Assembly: GCA_038373865.1 (NCBI GenBank)
Contig: JAXGGA010003073.1
Location: forward strand, 1-64,000
DNA from: Uloborus plumipes
Lineage: Eukaryota > Arthropoda > Arachnida > Araneae > Uloboridae
Reading direction: 5' to 3'
Length of the DNA: 64,000 nt
The notes under the pieces are model-generated. The model was not told the DNA's origin and searched no databases. It worked only from the letters and a program-made list of their open reading frames with translations. The translations under genes were made by a program, and so were the position numbers. Positions 11,365-24,597 of the stretch are shown here, in pieces (within the stretch, counting starts at the first letter, position 1; each line of letters begins with the position of its first letter).

Positions 11365-13370
11365 CAGGGGTGGCCAACCTTTTTGGGAAGAGTGCCACTA
11401 TCTAGGTGAAAAAAGTTTGGCGTGCCACTTTCAATTTTTTCAACAAGCTGAAATTTTTTAAAAAGTTAAAAAAGATTATTTGCTGACTGACTCGGTGATT
11501 TTCTAGTACATTTAATTAACTAGTACATTTTTTCGCGTCAGTCTGAGGGGTGAAAATGATAAAACAAATGAAAAAAATCCAATTATAAGAGATAGCGTTA
11601 AAAAAACTTTTATACGTTCAGTCAGTAGGGTTGTGCTTAAAATATAAGCAAATAACAAAAAAAATAATAATAATAATAATAATAATTCTAAAAATTAAAC
11701 GGTCAGTACTTAATATGGCTTATGGATGGGTCCCTCTTTTACCCGTCATTAACTTTAGAATAAGTTCTTGAAAAAGCTAACATATCAGGGTTTTAAGTGC
11801 TATCAGTTAGCATTCAATACTATGATAATTATTTTTATATTCATTAAAAAATATATTTGTTCACAAACATTTTTTGAACAAAATTTACGACAGCACCAGA
11901 CAGCTAAAGCGTGTAAATAAAAAAAAAAATGCTAGTACAAATTTGCAAAGTTCAATGAAATTTGTATGACTGGAAGTGGAAGTAGGCTTTTATACTTGAT
12001 TTCCAATGCTATAAGACTCAACATGTCGGCAATTTTAGTTTGAATTTTAGGTAGACAACAGGTCATGTCTTGCAAAGAAATAGACCAAGAATTTGAAAAC
12101 ATCAGTAATTTTTTGTCATCTTAAAACTCATCAAACCTACATATTACTGAATGCATACTTTAAAACAGATGTAAATTTTTTACTATCAATCCTGATGACA
12201 TTATTAACTTTGGGTAGCTACTTCCAGTATTGATGCGAAATGTGTTAATCTTTTTTCTCCGAAGTCAAGAGAAAGAAATTGCTTGGAGGTTTCATTGCAA
12301 AGGAATGTGTATGATCTATATGGGTTTAAGAAACGATTTTTGCCCTAAAATCTTAAACTTGAACTATTTAGGCGCCAGGCAAGTATGAAAGAGCTGAATT
12401 TAATTGCTAATCTTCATTCGTAAATAACATTCCCCTATTCCTTCAAGACATTTTAAAACACATTCCCTCAGATTCTAAAACAGCATGAGTACTTTTCCTT
12501 TCATTGCTATCGCACATTTCAATGAAGGAGTAACTTGTCAGCCTTTTCACTTTTTTTTAAAACTTTCACCCGGGAAAAGGTTGACAAGTTACTCGACCCT
12601 ATTCAATGAGCCTTAAAAATTTGTCTTCCAAAATAAATTTCAAGCAATGCAGCAAAATACACTCAAGGTGCTACTTTTCTGCCACCAATACCGAATTTTG
12701 TCGATTCTGATGGTTTCTTTATCTTACTGACAGAGTTAACTTCTTCAAACATTTCCTCATCTGGCGCTGAAAGTATTTAGCCGTAAATCCAAAAATTCTT
12801 CTACAACATCGAAAATTTCATTCGTGTTACGCACAAATATCGCTCATGAGCTAGAAAAGTGACACAACTCAAAACTTTGGAATAACGCACTGACAAGTAA
12901 TTCAAAACCTAAATGTAATGCTCTAGCTCTTTCTTGCCGCAAAACTCACACAAAGCTAAGCTAGCTCTCATAATTGGTGCATGGTGGTACAAACAATCAG
13001 TATTGAAACATCTTCTAAATTTAATGATTTAGCGGAAATTTTTTCAAGCATTAAGTATGCATTATTAATTTAATCAACAAAAATTAACCAGTAAACATAA
13101 CTTCGTTGTTGTTTTTTTTTTGCCCGTATTGTAATATTTGAGATTTTTGTACAAAATGTCCAAAACTAACGATAAGTAAAATTGTGTTGGCAATGGGTAT
13201 GTCAGCCTCCTGAAACATGTCAGCTCATGGTTCTATTTTTCTGGGTAAGAGTCTTAGTTTTTGGGATTATGTTCTCAATTTTTAAAAATTTTCTACAAGT
13301 CTTCGCGTGCCACTCCTGCTGCTCTGCTGTGCCACACTGTGGCACGCGTGCCGCGGGTTGGCCACCACTG
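11365..13370. mobile_element. hAT-type element, 2.0 kb, non-coding
   Basis: The ends are CAGGGGTGGCCAACC on the left and, reverse complemented, CAGTGGTGGCCAACC on the right. The 8-bp sequence ATCTAGAT flanks both sides (11357-11364, 13371-13378). Subterminal GTGCCAC words occur near both ends, as is common in hAT elements. The 2-kb interior has no long frame, so any transposase has decayed or was never present. A smaller hAT MITE is inserted inside at 12526-12601. Confidence 0.9.
12526..12601. mobile_element. Nested 76-bp hAT hairpin MITE
   Basis: Inverted arms (left AGTAACTTGTCAGCCTTTTC; right, reverse complemented, AGTAACTTGTCAACCTTTTC) surround a short centre. TTCAATGA is duplicated on both sides (12518-12525, 12602-12609). 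The right terminus, reverse complemented, begins TAGGGTCG, while the left terminus has lost a few bases. It sits inside the 11365-13370 element and so arrived later. Confidence 0.8.
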
Positions 13371-13378
13371 ATCTAGAT

Positions 13379-15720
13379 CAACATAAACAAGCTTCCTCTG
13401 CGAAAATATTCAGAGAAAATATTTTTTTCTATATTTATACATCTTGTGGCTCACGCACTATATTTGTGTGGAAACCTTAGAAAATTAAAATTTATTGCCC
13501 CTTGGTGCGTGTTTCTAAACATAGCTTTGAGTTTTTTGCCAGTTCTTTCTCTTATGATTGCATTATTTGCCATTATTTTTCTTTATGAGCGCATCAGTTA
13601 CCGATTCTCCTGCGATCAGAAATTAAAAAGTGATGCTATAAATAGAGTTCTAGTGTTTCTGCACTTTCTTCTTCTTGGTAATTCGCTTTTGGATTCTCAT
13701 TCACCGACTTCGCAACATTACGATTTATTTATAGTCTGAACTTAAAAATATCCTTTTCCAATTTGCGGAGAAGCTCTTCCTTCTGCTGGGCTCTTAATTT
13801 TCTCCATTGCCCAAACTGACTCTAAAGATACCGCAACCCCCACCTCTCAAGTGAAGAATCCCACTGACTGTTTAACTGGAACCGTACCACACAGCTGAGG
13901 CAAAAGTGCATCTGTCAACATCATCTATGTTGAGAGTGTCTGTTGGAGGAGATAAAGTGTACGAAGTTACGAGTCAAAAGAAAACATTCCAAGATATGTT
14001 GGTGTGTATAAACAAACCTTCCAAGCTGATGAATTTTCAGCTTCTTTTTAGGTTATTTGCTTACATTCTCATCACTCCCTTAAACTTGGTGTTATGGCTC
14101 GTGTAAAGAGTTTGCGGTTCTTTGTTAAATAAAAGGTTACCGCACTTAAAATATTCCTGCATAAAAACTTGCTCTTTTCTTTAAGAGGTTCGAGTATTTT
14201 TCTGGGATTCAAAACTGCAGTGCATTGCAATTTTCAAATGAAACTAAATGAATGGCATTATAAAATGGTTGCATGTTACTTGTGAACAACGGAGGAAAAT
14301 TAAAAAAAAAAGAAGAATAAAAGAAATGACTAAATTATCATTTTGTTAATTTGCTTTTTTTTAAATATCCAACTTAATTGCTTAGAGGGGAAAAAAATAA
14401 ATAAAAAAATTAAGGGTCATAAAGTTGAATGCATGGCCCTCAAAGGGTTAATATAAAGATTATACTGCTCTATGGAGTACAAAAAAGTTAACTTATCTCT
14501 GAAAACTTATCTGCTGTTATCTCTGATAATATTTCTTCTGTTGCTGTAATCAAAAATTATTTAAACTATCACTCTAATATTTTTAATAGGGTAAAACTTT
14601 TTATGTCTCTCGCAGCCTACTTAAAACAAGTCGTGTCTCCATTAGCGTCACAACAGCCCTCTCCTGCCGCCATTCTTAAATTATAGAAGCAAGGTGGTGT
14701 CGCACTCCAATTTAAGAATCGATCTATTCATTTCTGTAATGGCTTCTTCGCAGAAAAACTTTGTTTTCGAAGGCACTGCCTTGCATTTGAAAAGTTTGAC
14801 ACGCATATATACAAGCAATTGCTCTAACAATCGATTAACACGAGACGCATCTCATAGATACGAGAGAATCCACTTGCAGACATTTCCATTTGCGTAATTG
14901 AATTTTTTACTTCACTTCATTTCTAGGATCTCGGCTTCATTTATGGAGAGGATTGTTTGCTTTAATTGATTGGAAGAGAGTGTTTCACAATGAGTTTGAT
15001 TAACTCGAAAAAATTTCCTGAAAATCCAGTTCAGGATACACCTAGATACAAACGCCTTTTCATGTAAAATGAAACTATGAATTTTTTTTTTCTAATCAAA
15101 AATTTCTTATGCAGATTATCTTTTCGAGAGGCAGAATAAATAATACAAGAGTTCTATTTAAATTCTATAGGAAATAGAAGACTGCAAGGTCGCTATAGCT
15201 GAGAAGAAATTTGATCAAAAGTTAGCCTTTTTTTTTTTCCTAATTGCATTTTTTCAAAAAAAAAAAAAAAAAATGAACAAACCTAAATGTTAGGTTTTCT
15301 TTCAATCTATATAATACTTAGCTATCACTTAACTACTGAAGTTGTTGAATTTGTATACTTTAATGAAGATCAGTTAGTTTTTCATTCCATTTTGTGTAAT
15401 TTTTTCATTAAGATGACATCGGTTTCCTTTCGCTAACATGTTTTTTTAGTAACGCACTTTTTAGAAAAAAAAATCCAAAAATTAAATAATTTAGATGAAT
15501 TTATAATGCAAGAGATATTTTTGCACCAAATAAGGATTTCCTGAAGATCAACTGAAAATTAATTAGAAACATGTTCCAGACCAAAGATGGAAAGAAGGTC
15601 AAGAAAAGCAAATTGAACTGCACATTTTATTTTCTATTGCCAATATTTTATGTTCTTGTCAAGTTTCAAAAAGCAGCCACACCATTTGTAGGAATAAAAT
15701 TTTATTTTTTTATGTATAGA
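13379..15720. other. Non-genic AT-rich stretch
   Basis: No gene supported. Homopolymer A runs lie near 14308 and 15257. The open frames are short and without domains. Confidence 0.4.
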
Positions 15721-15721
15721 A

Positions 15722-15804
<83 letters not shown>

Positions 15805-15806
15805 CT
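15721..15806. repeat. (TC)n(TA)n compound microsatellite
   Basis: About 26 bases of TC repeats pass directly into about 55 bases of TA repeats with a single interruption (ACATATA). Confidence 0.95.
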
Positions 15807-16370
15807 TTTCTTTTTTCACTACTAATATGTAACAATAAATATTACGAGTTAGAGTAGAACATACATTTTTTTCAATCCATTTTAGCTTTCCAAAGACCCC
15901 AAAAACACTTTACATCATTTCTTGCATGTGAAGACTACTATCCCAAATACTTTCTTCCTTTATTATTTGGTTTATTGATTTATTGTTTATTGGTACGCCT
16001 TCCAGCTTATTGCCCCCGCCCCCTTTATAGTTGTCAAGTCCTCTTACAGTCAAAATTCTTAGGTAAAAGTTTCTGCTGCTTTTTTTTTTTTTTTTTAACA
16101 CATTATTCAATAAGTCTGCTAAAAATAATATTTTATGGTTATGTTTTCAAGAAATCTATTTCATTAGCAGAAGCATCCGGAAACTCCCAATTTGCCGAAT
16201 AAAAGCTTGACACTTTACCCGAATAGTAAAATACGACCATAATTACGAACCAACATCTAGTGAGAAAATATTTTTACGGGGGGGGGAGGAAATTCACAAT
16301 TTACCGAATCGTCAGACGAAATGTGGCTTTTTGAAAAATCACAGTGACCTCCCATCGGAACGCCCCTGTT

Positions 16371-16539
16371 CATTGGCGGATTTACCATGTCGCAATTGCA
16401 AGGGGCCCCACGAGATAGGGGCTCCGCAAGAGATACAATAAGGTACATGAAAAATATTTTACATTGTTTTTTTTTTGTATCTTCAAGTTGTCCCTAAAGG
16501 GGCATTCTGACATTTCCCAAACCTGCAAATCCGCCACTG
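16371..16539. mobile_element. hAT-type MITE, 169 bp
   Basis: The left end is CATTGGCGGATTT and the right end, reverse complemented, is CAGTGGCGGATTT. The flanking octamers are CCCCTGTT (16363-16370) and TCCCTGTT (16540-16547), matching at 7 of 8. The interior carries an inverted GGGGCCCC-type motif. No coding sequence. Confidence 0.75.
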
Positions 16540-16547
16540 TCCCTGTT

Positions 16548-17700
16548 CTTCGGTTTTGAAAAGCTTGAACGATTTAATGGTTAACTAGCATTGTTATTGT
16601 CATTATTATTACTATCCAGGAGCTCTCCGATGCGGAGGTCACTGATATCCCAACAATTTCCTTATTCGGCACATTTTGCTGACGATACGGCAGATTGAAT
16701 ACAATGCTGCAAACATTGAGATCATTTGTTCTTTTTACTTTTTAGAATTGATGCCTAATGGGGGGGGGGGGGGGTCTCACTAAATCTTATGCATGTACGA
16801 CATGTGTGCATGCTTGTATTTTATCATTCGATAAAATTGGAACTTCATTCGGCAAATTGATAATTTTCCCCCTCCCAAAAATTTTAGTTCGGGCGCTGTT
16901 ACTATCATCATTATTATTAATGTTTTTTTTAAATGGGGAACTGAATTATTTCTTTCACCCTGCCGAGCAATTTCTTCTTTACTTCCCCCATCATCTTCTC
17001 TTATTAGGATCTCTAATTTCCCCACACGGGCCGATATTACCCTTTTTTACTTCCGATATTCGTTACCTGATGCAACTGCACATTAGGACATCATTCCTGT
17101 CGGATTAAAATAAAACTTTTTCTCCCTGCAAGTACGTGATGCCATAACGCTGGAACCCCACTCTCTCCGATCGTCTGCCATGTCAACGTCCCCAATGTGT
17201 TCCACGAGAGGCCTTTTCCTCCACCCCACCATAGAGGAAACGCAATCGGAGAGAGAGAGAGAAAAAAAAAGGAGCATCCAGAGCAAGGTCAGCAACGCGC
17301 TGCATCCCGGCATTGCCCCGAACTCTCTGCCGTTTTGTTTCTCTTATTATTTGTTCTCTCTCGCACTTTCTCCTCCCTCCTAGGTCTACCCCGGATTGGT
17401 AAACAAGTTTCCTATTTCCTTCTTTTCGACATCGAGGGGAATCACAATTGGCGAAAAATCGCCTCATTTAATAGCGTTGCATGTTCGCGACCTGGCATTG
17501 GGGACTGCTGTTTCCGTAAACCCTATTGGCTGGCACCAGCGGCTTATTTATTTATGTAGTATATGCCACCGAGGGCGGTCTATCAATGGGCCCCCTAATG
17601 AGCCTACTGGGACTACATGCAAAGGAAGTTAAATACAAGCAATTATTGTTAGCTGTAATAGAAAAATAATTTCCGGATTATTTAATGCAGTGAGAGATTT
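16548..17700. other. Non-genic stretch, GC-richer part
   Basis: A G run lies at about 16760-16773. The segment 17100-17600 is richer in GC and has overlapping short frames on both strands, but I recognise no protein, splice sites or repeat. It could include an exon or regulatory DNA of an unknown gene. Confidence 0.3.

Positions 17701-17701
<1 letters not shown>

Positions 17702-17740
<39 letters not shown>
17702..17740. repeat. Poly(T), about 39 bases
   Basis: An uninterrupted T run. It could be the A tail of a minus-strand retroposon, but no element body was recognised next to it. Confidence 0.9.
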
Positions 17741-17743
<3 letters not shown>

Positions 17744-17849
17744 GGAAAAAAAAGGAAAGAAAGGGCGGGGAAGAGGGTTCTGAATGGTTTAATTTTCGTA
17801 GGAAATGGCAAGAGTTTAACATTCAAGAAATGTGCAGGATACTTCTATT

Positions 17850-17925
17850 CATGTCAATTTAAATTGGCCCGTCATTTTGAATTTTTCCAGAGGGGGGGGG
17901 GGGCAATAGGTATAAACTAAATGTA
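17850..17925 (-). repeat. Partial copy of the 1056-1200 hAT MITE family
   Basis: GGCCCGTCATTTTGAA, TTTTCCAGAGGGGGG and the following bases correspond to the reverse complement of the right half of the 1056-1200 element. No target duplication was found. Confidence 0.5.
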
Positions 17926-20310
17926 AATTATACCAAGCACAGCAAAAAGCACCGGTAAATGCAAAAGTTTTCCAAATCCGGGAGGGGGGGAGGACAAGTG
18001 ATGTCTGGGATTTCTGTGTTTTAAATTTAAATAATTGGTTACACACTGAAACTCTTCCCCTGGCATAACAAAAAAAGAAACAACCAATGAAAGAGTTGGG
18101 AAAATGTTTTAAAAGAAATTTAGATGACATGATGAAAAATGTTCCTTTACTTTAGAAATTTTGTGCCCAGGGCATGGGTCTCAGATGCCGATGGGATAAA
18201 TAGGACCTGGATACATGTCGAGATAACGAAACAAAAAAAACTCTCAGTGGATTACCAAATTCTTTTTCCTTTTATGTTTTTTTTTTTTTTTTAACGTCAA
18301 CATTTACAAAACTTTTCTGAATTTACAACTTTATACTAATTAAATAGGCAATAAATCAACAAAAATCCTCTTGCTTGATGTTTTGGCAAAGTTTTCACAT
18401 CCCCCCCCCCCTTTTTTTTGGCCTCGTTGTGTGCACTTGCGTCACTTTTTTGTATGTATATTGCTCAACTGTTTTATGCAGATCAGAAAATCCAAATGCA
18501 GTTGCAGTAGTTGGGTCCAAATGCAGTTGCAGTAGTCAATGCGCAGGTAATAAAAGACTTTTGGGAATGAAGACCGGATGCGAAGCCCAGGTGTAGTACA
18601 CCCCCTGAAAAGAGGGAAAAGCAGGGACTCATACTATTATTCTTTTTTGCGCTGGAACATCGTTGGTCGTGCGACGGAAAACGAGGGGGAAAAAAAAATC
18701 TGCTTTAACAGGAAGCTAAAATTGAAAATTATACACCCCTTAATGCTTCTGTATTCTTCTTGTAAGCATTAAGCTAACCATGTTTGCCATTCCAGCACCA
18801 TACGCACTACAAAGTAAAGGAGAATAAATTTTCCAGATAATCAAAAAAAAAAAAGAAAGAAAGAAAGAAAAGAAATGATTTAAAAATTCTAGTATCTGCT
18901 TTTAAATGTTTTTTAAAGAGATTGCAAAACATTTGAACTGGTTTAAAATAATTTTTTTTGGAAGAATTGAAAAGCGGGGACATATTTCATAAATGTGGTT
19001 ACAAACTATTTGCAAATTTAGGATCTGGCCTTACTGTGTTTCAAAGTACTTTAATAACATTTAATTAATTTTGTGAAGTGATAGGTTTGCTGCAGCAGCT
19101 AACTACCCTTATTGACTGAGATTCTGCTGGGACGTTTTTGTAAATAATACTCGTAGCATTAGTGAGTTTTTGCTTCAACGTGTAGATTTTTTATAAAAAT
19201 TACCGCAAACAAAAATCGAGTGTCCCAGAGAAGGGACTGACCTTCTCCCAGCTTCAGAGGCTAACGGGGCCCTGCTGGTCTCCTCCTGACCCTCTAAAAT
19301 GACTCGCCTGTTCATAAAGGTCGAAACTAGCGGTCGCCATTCGCCAGTGGCGACTAAAATTATTTTTTGGCGACTACAAGATGTTATTTTAATCGCCAAA
19401 GTGGCGACATATTTTTTTTTCTGAACAAAAATGCACATACTGCAAATGTATTGTGCTGATTATAAAAAGAAAATAGCGTCGTTTCTGGCGGCCAGTGTTA
19501 ACTTGGAGAGAAAATCGACCCATCTGCTGTAACAAACATCTAAATACATAATTTCAATCGAGAAAATGCAATGAAACTTTGTTGGAAAAATAGTCAAAGA
19601 CGACCAAAGTTACTATCAATTAGCAAATTAAATGAAATGTTTTTTAAACTTCAAGTATACAGATGCGCTTAGTTTTTGTTTTGTTTGCATAATGTCTTAT
19701 CATTTGGATTTTTAATGAATAATTTATTTTTCAGAAAAGGTTTAAATTTTTCAAAAAGATTTTTCTTTTATATGCAAGTACCTACATAGTGTAATTTTAC
19801 TTTTTGCAAAATGAAGTGAAGGTGGATTACAATTTTGGAACTTGGTTCAAAGTGACCACCAACAACGCCGAAGAGGCCACTAACTTTTTGTGCTTACCAC
19901 TAACTTGTGTGGCCACCTACCACTATCAAATTTTTTTAGTATCAAGCTTTACCTGTTCAAGATCAAACAGGTACCGATTGAATGACGTTTTCTGCTTCCC
20001 GACTGATATAGGACCTGCTTTGCAATTCTATATAAGTTTGGACAACCTGTGTTGAAGAAGGATGCGATGAAGAGCAGCCCCACAGGATATCCGAGCGACG
20101 AGCTGTGATGACGCATGTAGACGAAAAGGAGGCTGCGATAGGGGGTTATGGGGAGGAAGGCCAGGTTAAGAATAGCTTGAAATCACCTGGAAGTGGAGAA
20201 TTCGGAGGTTTTTTTTTTTTCTTGTAACTGAAGATTGAAGTCGTTATTATATCTGGTCCTGCAAAACAAATGGGTTATACTTGTTGCAAATGCGCCAACT
20301 TTATTGTGAA
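17926..20310. other. Non-genic stretch
   Basis: No gene supported. A 21-bp unit (TCCAAATGCAGTTGCAGTAG plus T) is directly duplicated at 18491-18511 and 18516-18536. A cluster of TGGCGAC-type words lies at about 19328-19410. Homopolymer runs are frequent. Confidence 0.4.
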
Positions 20311-20318
20311 ACCAGGGC

Positions 20319-20510
20319 CAAGGGCGTATCCAGCTTCTGGTTAAGGAGGGGGTCGCTTCGGGAAAAGGGGGGGGAGTCATGAGCTATTTTTGGCAGAAAT
20401 AGGGGGTGTGGGGAGAAAATTACTGATATATACGTCCCCAAAATGCTGTTTTAGCCTGCATTTTGATCCTTATGGGTAGGGGGTGGGGTCATGACCGCCC
20501 ATGTTGCCAT
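20319..20510 (+). mobile_element. Decayed hAT MITE (family with 58465-58665)
   Basis: The left end CAAGGGCGTATCCAGCTTCT and the next AAGGAGGGGGTC match the left end of the element at 58465. GTCATGA words near the right resemble that element's right part. The right terminus and target duplication are not preserved. Confidence 0.55.
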
Positions 20511-22550
20511 CCCTGAACCCCTTACAAAATTTCAATTGGGTTTTCAATCAGGCTCGACGAGAAGTCATGTCCGCTGTCAGAAACTTGGAACCCGTCTCGG
20601 AATCGGACTAGTATGGATTCTATCAGGGAGCCCGACGACAAAACTGACAAAAGGCCCGACTCGGCTTTGGGTGTTTCTGGATGATAAATTTCTTTAGAGG
20701 GTAGTTCCCTCCCCCCTCAAGAAATTTGTTTCTTCTTGGGCGTGTTTGGAGGTATTTGTAATTAAGTTTATTTTTTTATTGATATTCTAAAGCTAGATAA
20801 TAATAAAATAAAAAAAAGAACCCCTGATATGCAAACAGAGCAGTCCAGAATTGGGTTCGCCCTTGCTTTATTTTCAACATCTTGTTTTTTATGGATGAAA
20901 GCTTGTTATGCACAGTTACCTTGAAGTTTTGAGACCGAAGATAGTGTTTAGGCATGTTGATATGAACTATGAACACCATCTATTATGGTCGTAACACAGC
21001 TGAACTCTGCCTCATTTTCTTACAGATGTTTTCCACAGATCTCCATTGCAGGATTGGCAGGGCCGCCGAGAGCCAAGGCGGGCCCCATTTCAGTTTCGTA
21101 GCTTCAGTTTCGTTGCCCATTCCTATTAAATTATGCATGTTTTGCTCTCTGCACCACAATTCTAAGCCGGGACCTGATGATTTGAATAAAGAAATAAACA
21201 AAATTGCTTTTTCATTTCGCTGATACGAAACAAGTCACGTGTTAGAATCTGATCAATCAACATACAACGTCGCTGCACTTCCAAAGGAAAATTATCTTCT
21301 TCCAGTGTTTATATATGAAGGAACGGACATTTGCATGTCTTTTATATCTTCTTTTGCGCTTTCCGAAAAGTATCACAAACATTCCGCCGAAAGGTTTTTT
21401 ATCATGGAGGTCAATGCTGACGCTGTAATTTATCTAGAAGAGAAACATCAGGCACACAGACTCGAGCAAAGCAGGCCAGCAGAAATCATTTTCTCGGCTC
21501 TGCATTGAGGTCAATGGTGAAGTTGGAACTCTTTTTCTTCGTTATCGTCTGGAATGCATCCCTCAGATAAGAAAACGAATTCCGATAAGGAATTGTTTCG
21601 TTTCAGTTAGGATTTGTGAAATATCTTCAGAAAATATGTCTGAAGAAGTGTTTTTCTCTTATATAAAAAATATGAAGATTCTTATTGCTTTCAAAAAATA
21701 AAATGAAATATAGAAAGGGGTGGAACCATGAACAGGTGTTCTGAATGGAGCGAGAATTGATGAAATAGCTAATTTTTTGGAAAATTAAAGTTAATTTTTC
21801 TTTCACTTAAACAATGTAACGATTCAAACCCAATGCTGGTGTATGTGTGTGTTTTTATTTATTTATTTATTTATTTATTTTATTTTTATTTTTATTTATT
21901 TTTTTTTTTTTTGCAATTAAAAATCACGATAAAAAGCCAAGTTGAGATCAATTTCCATTTGGATCTATAACTTTTTGTCAAGGTTTCTCTTTTGAAATTA
22001 CGTTATTGAATTAACACTATCGTAAACCTCCGCTGCATTAGTCGCTAAATCTTTTAACAAATGTTCTGTAGCAAATTTACAGGCACTGAACCAATTGTGG
22101 AGAATTTCTACAAAACCTCGATAATTAGCGTCCCTGAAGGAGTAAGTAGCCTCACTGGGAATCCGGTAGCAATTGAAACCTAGTTTGTTTAATGCATTTT
22201 CTTTGTAGGTATACATAGGGGTTGTAGAATACTGTATGATATTAAGTTCAATGGTGGACTTACAGGTTTGTGAGCCACCAATGCGAAGCATTTCTGGGGA
22301 CCCTTAGAGTTGAACAGCAGAGCTACATAAACTTTTTTATGTGTCTTTTTGGATCCCATTCAGGGCCCCTGTGTCGTGGGGGCCCCTCGTAATTGCTACA
22401 CCATGGTAAATTCGCCACTGACTAAGCTCCTGCACCCTATTTCCCATGAATGCTGGTGAATTTTTAAAAATAACATTATGCAGAGGAAAAGTAGGAAAGC
22501 TGTTGCCAGGAATTTTTCTTTCTCTCTCTCTCTCTTACACACATAACTCA
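20511..22550. other. Non-genic stretch
   Basis: No gene supported. A fragment of the CAGGGCCGCCGAGAGCC family lies near 21057-21100, and an ATTT-rich microsatellite lies at about 21854-21912. Confidence 0.4.
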
Positions 22551-22613
22551 CTATACTGCCGTGCTAAGCGCAAAAATGGTATCTGCAGTCGAGTTCAAAC
22601 TGAGATATTACTC
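22551..22613 (+). mobile_element. 5' fragment of the 6425-6668 mariner-type MITE
   Basis: CTATACTGCCGTGCTAAGCG and the following 40 bases match the left end of the 6425-6668 element closely, then the similarity stops abruptly. The right half is missing. Confidence 0.75.
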
Positions 22614-22732
22614 TTTAGCTGTGGCAAAGCTAACCTGGTAGCCTAGTAATGGTGTGATTAGGATTTGCTGCACGGATAGAAACTTTTTAAGATTTGCACG
22701 AAGTGTGGGAGTGCCCACGCGTCACCTGAGCA

Positions 22733-23030
22733 CAAGGGCGGATCCAGAAATGTTCCAAGGGAGGGGCGATTGAGTTTTTTTTCTTACTTGCCTATTTTTT
22801 TCTCCATGCACCCTTGTTAACACAATAACACATGTTGGTTACAAATGTTTTGGTCTTCCATTTCGAAAAATTTCCAGATCAGAGCTCCGAATCCTCATCC
22901 TTTCTCTTAATATCATCAAAAATCAACTAAAACTGCCTTTTTTGAACTTCAAAATCTAAGAACCGCTGTGGAAGAGTCCCTCAAGGGAGGGGCGATCGCC
23001 CCCATCGCCCCTCCCTTGTATCCGCCCTTG
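22733..23030. mobile_element. hAT-type MITE, 298 bp
   Basis: CAAGGGCGGATCC on the left pairs with the right end (reverse complement CAAGGGCGGATAC). CCTGAGCA is duplicated exactly (22725-22732, 23031-23038). GGGAGGGGCGAT blocks lie just inside both ends. A second copy in opposite orientation lies at 54011-54300. Confidence 0.9.
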
Positions 23031-23186
23031 CCTGAGCATATTTAATTTGTATAGATTTTATTTTGGGCGAGTTGTTTTCTAAATCTCTTCTGTTTTTAGA
23101 TTTTCCTAATGGTTTTTGGACTCATGGAGCTGGTTTGATTTTTGTCTTGCCACCTAGGTATTAGAAACAACAACAACACGCTGCGA

Positions 23187-23447
23187 GGCAGGGCCGCTGA
23201 AAGCCAAGGCGGGCCCTTTGTCAATTTGGTCGGCGGACCTCTCTCCCTCCATTAAACAGATACCGCTCCCACTTGTCGTACATTAATTTCTCAAAGCTAG
23301 GATGTGGCGTCAAGTGGCGAATATACCCTAGTGGACTTAATTCGGAAAACTTATACTACTCCGATTCCAAGCCGGGCCCCTTCAAGTGCTGGGCCCCCAG
23401 TCTTGCGATTAGGCTGACATGGCCTCTCGTCGGCCTTGCTGTCAGTT
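23187..23447. mobile_element. Probable hAT-type MITE
   Basis: The left end CAGGGCCGCTGAAAGCC and the right end (reverse complement CAGCAAGGCCGACGAGAGGCC) form an imperfect inverted repeat. Related ends occur near 21057 and 39197. I could not find an 8-bp flanking duplication, so the boundaries are approximate. Confidence 0.5.
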
Positions 23448-23459
23448 TATATTTGCCCT

Positions 23460-24030
23460 TACTATAGTATTTCACTTCTTGTCCACAACGCAGGTACCTT
23501 TTGACCAAAATCCAAAAGCTTCAACACCACTGTGACAGGTGCAGCCCTAGGCTACCCGTTGTACAATGCATTCTCAATCAATGCGGTTTATTCGACTGAT
23601 TTCAAGTGCAAGATTGATCGATTGGATAGGATCGAAAAACATCGAGTTGCCCTTCGAGCTCGTGGTAGCTGGGTTTTATAAAATGTTCAACAACGTCTGA
23701 GCGACGGAGAACAGCAAGAAACAGAGGCAGCAAGCAAAGCGGCGACTCTAGATTTCTGTTTCAGCCTGCCTGCTTATTGGGGTCAGCACTGCTGGTGAGA
23801 GAAGCTCAACTCTTTCACAACTTGGCTCTCGGGTATGGGGTGGGCCTGGTTGGCGGCACGGATCGCTGAGCAGATGCCAGAAACGAGCAGAAAATGGTTG
23901 CCGCAAATCAACTCGCGGGAGCGATTCTGTCGGCAGTTTCAGGATCCCGGAAGACAAACCAAAGTAGACAAAGACAGGCCGGTGTTTTATATTTTTCCGG
24001 GTTGAGGAGGGGGGAGCGGTCAAAGAGTAT
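23460..24030. other. Unique GC-richer island, unknown content
   Basis: This stretch has no repeat I can detect and is less AT-rich than its surroundings. Short open frames occur on both strands without a recognisable domain. It could be an exon, promoter or regulatory segment of an unidentified gene. Confidence 0.3.
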
Positions 24031-24039
24031 AAATTCAAT

Positions 24040-24296
24040 CAATAGCGCACCCACGGGGCGAGCTAAGGGGTTTAAGCATCTCCCAGAAGTATCAAAATGA
24101 ACTCCCTTGATTGAAAAAACTCCTCGAAATGTGTTTTTTGGACTTGATTTTGAGAAATTTGCGAGACATAGCGCCCAACCCCTTTTAAAATTTCACCAAA
24201 AACGACTGCAGCTTTTTTTTAGTACTTCAAATTCGAAAACTTTCCGAAGGAGGGCCACTGAACTCCTCTCAGGAAGCAATCCTGGGTGCGCCACTG
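24040..24296. mobile_element. hAT-type MITE, 257 bp
   Basis: The left end is CAATAGCGCACCC and the right end, reverse complemented, is CAGTGGCGCACCC. AATTCAAT flanks both sides exactly (24032-24039, 24297-24304). No coding sequence. Confidence 0.88.
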
Positions 24297-24597
24297 AATT
24301 CAATTCAAAAGATGTCAAAAAACACCGCAAACCACTCCAACTTGTCGAAAACTAACTTCTCAAAGCCAGGGAGAGGGGGGCAAGTGGCGAACATACACTG
24401 CAGAACACTTTTCAATTTTTTTAAAAAAGATTTTACATTGTCTATTGAATTATTACATTTTTAACACGATTTTGGAAATTTCACTTGTATCAATGTCTGT
24501 AACGGAATCTTGCAGCTCGAAATTCAACCCCCCCCCCCTCCAATCCTGTGATCCAATTCTTTTCAAATTTTTTATGCAACCTCAGACCCGATGACGA

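Noticed and set aside
14027..14050. Second hammerhead-like CTGATGA word
   Set aside because: No GAAA element or closing stem I follows. Other CTGATGA words near 21170, 28297 and 52766 fail in the same way.
15571..15825. Frames ending in Ile-Tyr repeats on both strands
   Set aside because: They are translations of the (TA)n microsatellite.
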